Source: JAMXLL01 sp035279875 (GTDB lineage Bacteria > Desulfobacterota > Binatia > Binatales > Binataceae). From it: 12,030 nt of DNA. Positions within the stretch are counted from its first letter, which is position 1. The number at the start of each line of letters is the position of its first letter. The position numbers and the translations under genes are program-made. The notes below the pieces were generated by a model that made no database searches, was not told the origin of the DNA, and saw only the letters and a program-made list of their open reading frames with translations. Location: NCBI GenBank assembly GCA_035279875.1, contig DATEGX010000070.1, forward strand, positions 1 through 12,030. The letters are read 5' to 3'. Shown in pieces: positions 1-4,881 of the stretch.

Positions 1-977
1 GCTTCGCGTGCACGCTCTTCTTGCGAAGCCGCTGCCGGCGCGCCGGAATCGCGCCGGAAGCTGCGCATTGCCGCGTAGACTGCGATCGGCACGAGCAGGC
101 TGAACGGCGCCGAATTGAGCAGGATCGGTTGCAGGTAGTACCACGGCGGCATCGCGCCGAGCATGCCGAAGAAACGGCCGAAATTCTCGCTGCCGAGTTG
201 GCGGTCGAGGAAGCCGTAACGATGGGCGAAGAGACACGCCGCGTACCAGCTTCCGCCGACCACGATTGCCGTCAGCACTGGCCCGGGCGCGGCAATCCGG
301 GCGAGGTCGCGATAGCGGCCGTGCACGAGCAGGAAGATGCCGCAGGCGGCGGCCGGCAGAATCGCACCGACCGGACCCTTGGACAGCACACCGAGGCCGA
401 GTGCGAGCGCGAAGAGGTAGCGCAATGAGCCGCGACGATTGCCGCTTCCGGCGGGGGCGTACCACCACATGAAGGCGAACAGCGCCAGAGCCTCGAAGAA
501 ACACAGCGTCATATCGACCCGGCCGATACGCCCCTGCTCGATATACTGGTAGGAGCCGCACAGGATTAGCCCGGCCAGGGCCGCGCCGACGCCGCCCAGG
601 AAGTCCCACGCGAAGGCCATCGTCAGCGCCGCGCCGGCGACAGCATAGAGCGCGGCCGGCAGGCGGAGGTTGAAGGCGGTGACTTTTTCAGCCCCGGCGA
701 GGCGGTCGAGGGCGGCGGCGCTCCAATGGAACAGCGGCGGCTTGTACATCGGAGCGTGCCCGTTTTCCAGCGGAAACAGCATCGCGCCGTGCTCGACCAT
801 CTGCTGCAGGAAGACCCCCTCGACCGCTTCGTTGGAGCCGCAGACGTCGGTGGCACCAAGGCGATTCAGGGTCAGGACGGCGGCGGCCAGCGTGATCGCG
901 AGCACCACAGCCAACACCAGCAGACGTTTGCTGTCGAAGTTGCGAAGGACGGACGCGGCCATCAGACGAACCATCAT
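1..977 (-). CDS. ArnT/PMT-like membrane glycosyltransferase, N-terminal part (cut by window edge)
   Basis: The reverse strand is open from an ATG at 977 to the left edge, giving 325 complete codons; the C-terminus lies outside the window. The protein starts with a short basic stretch and a hydrophobic helix (about residues 18-40), then a periplasmic-loop motif GSNEAVEG (47-54), YKPPLFHW (78-85), an acidic RVD site (153-155), LSKGPVG (198-204) and QLGSENFGRFF (260-270), with many membrane segments between. This order matches the GT-C fold of ArnT/PMT_2 enzymes, which move a sugar from a polyprenyl-phosphate carrier to lipid A or another acceptor on the outer face of the inner membrane. The acceptor here is unknown. 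The usual DE pair of the first loop reads NE. Starts at 974 and 962 are equally possible, since none has a clear ribosome binding site. A terminator at 1081-1114 separates it from atpE, so it is probably its own transcription unit. Confidence 0.85.
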   Translation of the reverse strand, partial: MMVRLMAASVLRNFDSKRLLVLAVVLAITLAAAVLTLNRLGATDVCGSNEAVEGVFLQQMVEHGAMLFPLENGHAPMYKPPLFHWSAAALDRLAGAEKVTAFNLRLPAALYAVAGAALTMAFAWDFLGGVGAALAGLILCGSYQYIEQGRIGRVDMTLCFFEALALFAFMWWYAPAGSGNRRGSLRYLFALALGLGVLSKGPVGAILPAAACGIFLLVHGRYRDLARIAAPGPVLTAIVVGGSWYAACLFAHRYGFLDRQLGSENFGRFFGMLGAMPPWYYLQPILLNSAPFSLLVPIAVYAAMRSFRRDSGAPAAASQEERARE

Positions 978-1045
978 GTAGGTTTGCCAGCGCGATGGTA
1001 AGGGGGGTTGCGCCGTGTCATGCGTTAGCAGACGAATGGAATCCT

Positions 1046-1075
1046 GATTGCCCGATCCGGCAGAAGCGGGCGATC
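1046..1075. other. Inverted repeat between atpE and the glycosyltransferase
   Basis: GATTGCCCG (1046-1054) can pair with CGGGCGATC (1067-1075) over 9 positions with one G-T wobble and a 12-base loop. It lies just past the atpE terminator and upstream of the glycosyltransferase gene. No T-run follows on either strand, so it may be a secondary stop, an operator or a chance dyad. Confidence 0.3.
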
Positions 1076-1080
1076 AAGCC

Positions 1081-1114
1081 AAAAAAACAGGGCTCCGATA
1101 AGGGAGCCCCGTTT
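1081..1114 (-). terminator. Rho-independent terminator of the hemL-atpE operon
   Basis: Read on the minus strand, a perfect 7-bp stem GGGCTCC/GGAGCCC (1103-1109 with 1090-1096) with a 6-base loop is followed by TG and a run of seven T (1087-1081). Four outer AAAC/GTTT pairs extend the stem after one mismatch. It starts 39 bases after the atpE stop, which fits the end of the ATP synthase F0 operon. Confidence 0.85.
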
Positions 1115-1152
1115 GGTTGTACGGCGGATCGCGCCGCGGGCGAATCAATCCG

Positions 1153-1488
1153 TCAGATTTTCGCCTGAAGAATGAAGGAAATAACCAGCGCGTACAGCGT
1201 CAGCGATTCGATGAACGCCAGACCGATAATCATCGGGACGAAAAGCTGATTGGTACTGTTGGGGTTGCGTCCAATCGATTCCATTGCCGAAGCGCCGAGC
1301 TTGCCCTGGCCGAGCCCGCAGCCCATCGCGGCCACCCCGAGACCGATTCCGGCACCAAGCGCGATAAGCCCGGCCCGGAGACCCGCGCCGCCGCCGGCGT
1401 CGGGGCCAGCCTGCGCCATCGCGAGCATCGGCGACGCCATCAGGGCGAGCAGCGCCGCGCTCACCACCATCCAGATCCTGCGAAACAT
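1153..1488 (-). CDS. atpE: ATP synthase F0 subunit c
   Basis: This 111-residue protein is the rotor-ring subunit of F-type ATP synthase. Residues 1 to about 27 look like a signal peptide (basic MFRR, hydrophobic core, small residues near AMAQA), a leader found in several bacterial c subunits. The mature part is the usual helical hairpin: a Gly-rich helix 1 (GAGIGLG, 45-51), the polar loop GRNP (73-76), and helix 2 with the ion-binding Glu94 in AFIESLTLY (91-99). Gln61, Glu94, Ser95 and Tyr99 line up with ligands of Na+-type rings, but the Thr directly after ES in such rings is Leu here and the motif otherwise resembles cyanobacterial H+ rings, so the coupling ion is open, H+ being more likely. 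The ATG at 1488 is fixed by AAGGAGG (1496-1502) seven bases upstream. It is the last gene of the operon. Confidence 0.97.
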   Translation of the reverse strand: MFRRIWMVVSAALLALMASPMLAMAQAGPDAGGGAGLRAGLIALGAGIGLGVAAMGCGLGQGKLGASAMESIGRNPNSTNQLFVPMIIGLAFIESLTLYALVISFILQAKI

Positions 1489-1495
1489 TCACGTT

Positions 1496-1502
1496 CCTCC
1501 TT
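1496..1502 (-). promoter_or_regulatory. Strong ribosome binding site of atpE
   Basis: AAGGAGG on the minus strand sits seven bases before the atpE ATG. It is the closest match to the anti-Shine-Dalgarno sequence in the operon, in keeping with the high copy number of subunit c relative to subunit a. Confidence 0.85.
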
Positions 1503-1572
1503 GATTTACCGCTCCGTCGCCTGGCCCTGGCTATTTAACTCCGCCTTCTATCATCTACCACCACTTCGGCCG

Positions 1573-1591
1573 GCTACCGGGTTCGGGTAGC
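1573..1591 (-). other. Hairpin in the atpB-atpE spacer
   Basis: GCTACC (1573-1578) and GGTAGC (1586-1591) form a perfect 6-bp stem around a 7-base loop, within the 158 bases between the atpB stop and the atpE start. No T-run follows on the minus strand, so it is not a terminator. It could be an RNA stability or processing element that raises atpE over atpB expression. That role is inference. Confidence 0.4.
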
Positions 1592-1646
1592 GGAATTGGA
1601 ATCGGTTCAATTGCGGGAATTCAACACGCGACCCGCATCGCAATGC

Positions 1647-2339
1647 TCAATGCGCCGCCGCCGCCATCCGCACGTAGCTAATCGCCAGGATCACGAAGAC
1701 CAGCGCCTGCACGATACAGACGATCGTGCCGAGCGCGTAAAAGGCGATCGGTATCACCAGGTAGGTGAGGCCGGTGAACAGGGTCAGCACGTGATGGTCG
1801 GCGAACATGTTGGCGAACAGACGAATACCGAGCGAAAACGGACGAAAAATATTGTCCGCGACTTCTATTACGACCATGAACCAGGCCAGCCACCATAGCG
1901 GCCCGAAAAAGCTCAGCAGGTATTTGGGCCCCTGATGGGCAAAGCCCTGGTAGAGGTAATAGACAAAGCAGATCACGCCGAGCGCAAAGGTCAGGTCGGT
2001 ATCGTTGGTCGGCGGCGCCAGGCCCGGAATCAGGCCCATAAAATTCGCTGTCAGGATAAACAGGAAGAGGCTGCCGAAAAACGGCACATACTTGCGCGCG
2101 CCGTGCAGTTCCGAGACCTGCGCGACGAAACCGTCGAGCCATTCGGCGATAACCTCCGCAAAATGGCGCAGGGTTAGCCCCTCGTCGGGCATCGCCGGGT
2201 CGGCGGCACGGGCCAGCGAACGGCGCGCCGCCAGCGCAAAGACTATCAGCAGCGCCATCACCATCCAGGTCCCGACCACGACGGTCGGCAATTTCCCGGT
2301 GGCATGGGCGATCAGTTCGAAGAAATTAACCGGCTCCAA
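1647..2339 (-). CDS. atpB: ATP synthase F0 subunit a
   Basis: Subunit a is the membrane stator that forms the ion half-channels against the c ring. The chosen start is a TTG at 2339 because GGAGGG (2348-2353) lies eight bases upstream; an in-frame TTG at 2396 would add 19 residues unlike the family. The resulting 230 residues are hydrophobic with the family's C-terminal block: RPFSLGIRLFANM (166-178) with the essential Arg173 (E. coli Arg210), and Gln211 in VQALVF (E. coli Gln252). Aligned to E. coli, Gly218 is Asp181, Glu219 is His182 and His245 is Gly204. The start overlaps the end of atpI by 14 bases, so the two are likely translationally coupled. The other stator and F1 genes are not in the window. 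Confidence 0.96.
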   Translation of the reverse strand: MEPVNFFELIAHATGKLPTVVVGTWMVMALLIVFALAARRSLARAADPAMPDEGLTLRHFAEVIAEWLDGFVAQVSELHGARKYVPFFGSLFLFILTANFMGLIPGLAPPTNDTDLTFALGVICFVYYLYQGFAHQGPKYLLSFFGPLWWLAWFMVVIEVADNIFRPFSLGIRLFANMFADHHVLTLFTGLTYLVIPIAFYALGTIVCIVQALVFVILAISYVRMAAAAH

Positions 2340-2742
2340 GCTTCTGTCCCTCCGGACAAGGCGCCGCCCCGCGGCTCGAGGCGCGCCAAGTTTCAATAAA
2401 GATTGCGCCGAACTGAGTCAAGGTTCCGGCAATAAAGCCCGGCAAATTAACCCGTCCCGACTCGATAATCAGGTAGACCGCGGCGACCAGCACGAACATC
2501 TTGAGCGGCGCCGCGATTACGCCAAGCTGATGAGCCCCGCCAGCCTGGCGGGCAATCGCGAAGACCGCGTGCGCGATCAGCTCCAGCGCGTACAGGTTCG
2601 CTATCATCAGGGCGGCGCCCAGCAGGCATCCGAGCGCGACCGCGGGCGATCCGCGGAGCCAGAGCAACGCGGCAATCGCCAGCGCCATCAAGGCGGTTGT
2701 GCGCTGGATTCCGCTGATCGTCGGCACCGTCCAGCGGCTCAT
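2326..2742 (-). CDS. atpI: ATP synthase subunit I (AtpI)
   Basis: This 138-residue protein has four hydrophobic stretches (about 17-28, 33-65, 71-92 and 98-116), the size, topology and position of the ATP-synt_I family, which sits before atpB and helps assemble the c ring or supply Mg2+. The primary sequence is poorly conserved in this family, so the call rests mainly on context. The ATG at 2742 overlaps the stop of atpZ in an ATGA, and no ribosome binding site precedes it, which suggests translation by re-initiation. A longer reading to 2832 would cover much of atpZ and is rejected. The 3' end overlaps the atpB start by 14 bases. Confidence 0.8.
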   Translation of the reverse strand: MSRWTVPTISGIQRTTALMALAIAALLWLRGSPAVALGCLLGAALMIANLYALELIAHAVFAIARQAGGAHQLGVIAAPLKMFVLVAAVYLIIESGRVNLPGFIAGTLTQFGAIFIETWRASSRGAAPCPEGQKLGAG

Positions 2743-2966
2743 TGCGCGTTTTTCATAAATTCGCGGATCTCGATTATCAGGCGATAAAAGCCGAGAAATA
2801 CGCCGCCGAGCAGGCCGACCAGGCCGATCCACGGCTTGTGAAAGTACTCGCCGATATAATACCCCGCGATCAGCCCGCCGAGAATCGGCGAGGTAAATTC
2901 GACGCCGACTACGCCAAGGCGAAGATAACGCGAACGGGCGCTCTCGCCCGAATCGTTGTTGTTCAC
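2739..2966 (-). CDS. atpZ: AtpZ-type F0F1 ATPase accessory protein
   Basis: With a GTG start at 2966 the product is 75 residues, the normal size of the AtpZ/ATPase_gene1 family. Two Gly-rich membrane helices are seen: about residues 16-42 (VGVEFTSPILGGLIAGYYIG) and 46-66 (WIGLVGLLGGVFLGFYRLII), joined by the short loop EYFHKP. AtpZ pairs with AtpI upstream of atpB in many bacteria and has been linked to Mg2+/Ca2+ transport and synthase assembly. The reading frame is open further upstream to 3212, but that part overlaps hemL and is rich in Arg, Pro and Ser, unlike the family. GTG is the only usable start after the hemL stop (43 bases away). The ribosome binding site is weak. The stop is fused to the atpI start (ATGA). 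Confidence 0.85.
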   Translation of the reverse strand: MNNNDSGESARSRYLRLGVVGVEFTSPILGGLIAGYYIGEYFHKPWIGLVGLLGGVFLGFYRLIIEIREFMKNAQ

Positions 2967-3009
2967 GAACTGCGCCGGGCCTGAAAGCGAATGCGATAAT
3001 GCGGCGGCG

Positions 3010-4302
3010 TCATGCGGGGCCGGACGCCAGCGATTCGGCGGCGGCGGCGATCGTCGCGTCGATATCGGCCGCCGAATGAGCCAGCGAGATAAACATGGCT
3101 TCGAATTGCGACGGCGGCAGATAAATCCCTCGCTCGAGCATCGCACGGAAGAAACCGGCGAAGCGGGCAGTATCGGCGGCCCGCGCCTGATCGGCATTGG
3201 CGACTCGTTCAACCCCGAGGAAAAGCGTCAGCAGCGAGCCCGCGCGATTGACGCATCCGCGGCTGTCGCTGCGCTTCAAGGCGGCGTTCAGGCCGGCTTC
3301 CAGCCGCGCCCCCGATGCCTCCAGCCGGTCATAGACGCCCGGCCGTTCGAGAATTCGCAAGGTTTCGATTCCGGCGGTAACCGACAACGGATTTCCCGAT
3401 AGGGTGCCGGCCTGGTAGACCGGTCCGAGCGGCGCCAGCAGATCCATCAAGTCGCGCCGTCCCGCCACCGCTCCGATCGGCATTCCACCGCCTATTATCT
3501 TGCCGAGCATCACCAGGTCGGGCGCCGCGCCCAGAGTTTCGTGCACCGTGCCGTAGCGGAGCCGAAACCCGGTGATTACTTCGTCGCAGATCAGCAGCGC
3601 GCCGTGCCGACGGGCAATATTGCCCAGATCGCCCAGAAAGCCCGGCGGCGGCGGCACGACTCCCATGTTGGCGGCGACTGGCTCGACGATCACTGCGGCG
3701 ATCGCTTTCGGTTCGGCGGCAAAATAGCGCTCCACGGCCTCGAGCGATCCATACGGGGCAATCCGGGTCTGCGCGGCGACCGCCTCGGGAACGCCCGCGC
3801 TGTCGGGCACACCCAAGGTCATCGCGCCTGAGCCAGCGCGTACCAGCAATGAATCCGTGTGGCCATGATAACAGCCGTCGAACTTGATAATGCCCGGACG
3901 GCCGGTCGCGGCGCGGGCAATCCGCAGTGCAGTCATGCCGGCCTCGGTCCCGGAGCTTAGCAGGCGGACTTTTTCGGCCATCGGAATCGCCGCACTGATC
4001 CTCTCGGCCAGTTCCACTTCTAGGGCGGTCGGCGCGCCGTAGGAAAAGCCGCGCTCGGCCTGGCGGGCCACGGCGGCGGCAACCGCGGGCTCCGAATGGC
4101 CCAGGATTGCAGGGCCGTAAGAGCCCACGTAATCGAGGAAACTATTGCCGTCGGCGTCGTAAATGCGGGCGCCTGCGGCCCGGTCGACAAAGAGCGGCGA
4201 GCCGCCGACAGCCTTCCATGCGCGCACCGGCGAATTCACCGCGCCGGGAATTTTGGCCTCGGCGCGAAGGAATAAATCTTTAGACTTGCGCTGCGAAATC
4301 AT
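3010..4302 (-). CDS. hemL: Glutamate-1-semialdehyde 2,1-aminomutase
   Basis: This 430-residue cytoplasmic PLP enzyme turns glutamate-1-semialdehyde into 5-aminolevulinate, the last step of the C5 route to heme and other tetrapyrroles. The length is full for the family. Seen in order: PGAVNSPVRAW (19-29), DYVGSYGPAILGH (57-69), SSGTEAGMTALRIAR (116-130) of the phosphate site, CYHGHTD (144-150), CDEVITGFR (239-247) with the cofactor Asp240, the PLP Lys268 in LGKIIGGGMPIGA, and AGTLSGNPL. The usual NSGTEA reads SSGTEA. It is the first gene of a leftward operon leading into atpZ, atpI, atpB and atpE. This hemL-F0 arrangement is, from memory, common in deltaproteobacteria. The ATG at 4302 lacks a clear ribosome binding site but gives the expected N-terminus. 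Confidence 0.97.
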   Translation of the reverse strand: MISQRKSKDLFLRAEAKIPGAVNSPVRAWKAVGGSPLFVDRAAGARIYDADGNSFLDYVGSYGPAILGHSEPAVAAAVARQAERGFSYGAPTALEVELAERISAAIPMAEKVRLLSSGTEAGMTALRIARAATGRPGIIKFDGCYHGHTDSLLVRAGSGAMTLGVPDSAGVPEAVAAQTRIAPYGSLEAVERYFAAEPKAIAAVIVEPVAANMGVVPPPPGFLGDLGNIARRHGALLICDEVITGFRLRYGTVHETLGAAPDLVMLGKIIGGGMPIGAVAGRRDLMDLLAPLGPVYQAGTLSGNPLSVTAGIETLRILERPGVYDRLEASGARLEAGLNAALKRSDSRGCVNRAGSLLTLFLGVERVANADQARAADTARFAGFFRAMLERGIYLPPSQFEAMFISLAHSAADIDATIAAAAESLASGPA

Positions 4303-4460
4303 CGATTAATTTTGCAGGATTGTTGAATCGGCAAGAAATCAGCTTTGGCACCAGCGATTTGCGCGCCGATAGCGTCGCGTCGCGTCTCATTGAAAGGATT
4401 AGAGCTTGGCTTCCAGAGCCAACGTCCGTAGAGTACAAAAATCACATCTGAGTCAACAGA

Positions 4461-4466
4461 TTTATA
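4461..4466 (-). promoter_or_regulatory. Possible -10 element of the hemL operon promoter
   Basis: On the minus strand TATAAA matches five of six bases of the sigma-70 -10 consensus and lies about 160 bases before the hemL start. The matching -35 position (TTCTTT) is poor. TTGACT shortly downstream on the same strand is a good -35 but lacks a good -10 at normal spacing. This is a weak prediction. Confidence 0.25.
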
Positions 4467-4535
4467 CGCTGGGTTAACATAAAAAAGAAATCGCTGAAAA
4501 ATCACAGGGTTTCGGCATCGTGATCGGCTGAGTCT

Positions 4536-4544
4536 TGATTCACA
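4536..4544 (+). promoter_or_regulatory. DnaA-box-like site (one mismatch)
   Basis: TGATTCACA differs from the DnaA box consensus TTATNCACA only at the second base. It lies between the AT-rich stretch and the inverted-repeat cluster. Single 9-mers with one mismatch occur by chance, so the support comes from its position. Confidence 0.3.
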
Positions 4545-4572
4545 GCGCGATTCGATTTTACATACCTGTCGT

Positions 4573-4630
4573 CGCCACCAATATCTACTCAAGTTATTTC
4601 TTGGGGGACCCTCGTAGATAGTTGGTGGCG
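4573..4630. repeat. Long inverted repeat, first of the hemL-dnaA cluster
   Basis: CGCCACCAATATCTAC (4573-4588) is the reverse complement of GTAGATAGTTGGTGGCG (4614-4630) except for one extra base, giving a 16-bp stem around a 25-base loop. The loop itself can form CAAG/CTTG (4590-4593 with 4600-4603). This is the longest dyad in the spacer, and no gene encodes it. Confidence 0.75.
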
Positions 4631-4634
4631 CCAT

Positions 4635-4650
4635 CGTGGCTGCTGCCACG
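4635..4650. repeat. Perfect 6-bp hairpin, second of the cluster
   Basis: CGTGGC (4635-4640) and GCCACG (4645-4650) pair around the 4-base loop TGCT, four bases after the long inverted repeat. Weak TTCCA/TGGAA arms at 4658-4662 and 4669-4673 follow directly. Confidence 0.55.
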
Positions 4651-4687
4651 AAAAGATTTCCAGTTGAATGGAAGGTTAGAGGAGTGG

Positions 4688-4711
4688 CTGCCATCGATGG
4701 GCCGATGGCAG
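4688..4711. repeat. Perfect 9-bp hairpin, last of the cluster
   Basis: CTGCCATCG (4688-4696) and CGATGGCAG (4703-4711) pair perfectly around a 6-base loop. GCCATCG inside the left arm also occurs at 4630-4636, exactly 60 bases earlier, so the right arm has two possible partners. Confidence 0.7.
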
Positions 4712-4741
4712 GCCGGTTGATAATTGTTCCTTCAAAGCCCC

Positions 4742-4764
4742 AAAAAACCCCGCTCTGCAAGGGG
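4742..4764 (-). terminator. Terminator-like hairpin with T-run on the minus strand
   Basis: On the minus strand CCCC (4764-4761) and GGGG (4751-4748) can pair, with an inner GC/GC and a 2-base bulge, and are followed directly by six T (4747-4742). The stem is short. If real, it would stop leftward transcripts starting in the dnaA leader before they reach hemL. The same bases form a G-rich tract on the plus strand (4761-4774). Confidence 0.3.
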
Positions 4765-4774
4765 AGGAGGGCGG

Positions 4775-4783
4775 TTATACACA
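4775..4783 (+). promoter_or_regulatory. DnaA box, perfect consensus
   Basis: TTATACACA is an exact match to TTATNCACA. It lies 98 bases before the dnaA start, where bound DnaA would both take part in origin function and repress its own gene. Confidence 0.7.
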
Positions 4784-4785
4784 CA

Positions 4786-4806
4786 TGTTGATAAGCCTGT
4801 GAGTAA
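4786..4806 (-). promoter_or_regulatory. Two inverted DnaA-box-like sites
   Basis: TGTTGATAA (4786-4794) and TGTGAGTAA (4798-4806) are reverse-orientation DnaA boxes, each with one mismatch. With the perfect box at 4775-4783 they form a cluster of three sites in 32 bases, which is much stronger evidence than any one of them alone. Confidence 0.5.
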
Positions 4807-4881
4807 GTCGTTACCTAAAGTACCACTTCGCTAAAAGCTGCTGGAGGGGCACGTCTCGCTGAACAATGGAGGACAGCAGGG

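Larger units (their letters stand above)
4303..4881. other. Candidate oriC: gene-free, structured hemL-dnaA spacer
   Basis: The 579 bases between the divergent hemL and dnaA genes hold no convincing gene. They contain an AT-rich stretch at 4431-4510 (about 65% A+T by my count, in a GC-rich chromosome) with a 10-base repeat AAAAATCACA at 4437-4446 and 4497-4506, exactly 60 bases apart. Next comes a run of inverted repeats at 4573-4711, then DnaA-box sequences at 4775-4806 next to dnaA. An AT-rich unwinding zone plus DnaA boxes beside dnaA is the usual make-up of a bacterial origin. Only one box is a perfect TTATNCACA, so the assignment is tentative. Promoters for both hemL and dnaA must also lie here. 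Confidence 0.5.

Noticed and set aside
2340..2396. Upstream TTG start of atpB
   Set aside because: No ribosome binding site, and the extra 19 Arg-rich residues are translated from the atpI coding region. The TTG at 2339 has GGAGGG at ideal spacing.
2967..3212. N-terminal extension of atpZ into hemL
   Set aside because: It would overlap hemL by about 200 bases in another frame, and the extra residues are Arg/Pro/Ser-rich, unlike AtpZ proteins.
4352..4496. CAGCGATTT/AAATCGCTG inverted pair in the spacer
   Set aside because: The 9-base arms are 127 bases apart with nothing else paired between them, so chance is likely.
4299..4784. A 161-codon minus-strand frame filling the hemL-dnaA spacer and overlapping the hemL start as ATGA
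   Set aside because: It starts with GTG within the DnaA-box area, runs through all the inverted repeats, has no recognisable domain and an uneven composition. The spacer is better explained as regulatory and origin DNA.
4717..4817. Sigma-70-like promoter hexamers for dnaA (TTGATA at 4717 and 4788)
   Set aside because: Neither TTGATA has an acceptable -10 box at 16-18 bases, so no dnaA promoter is claimed.
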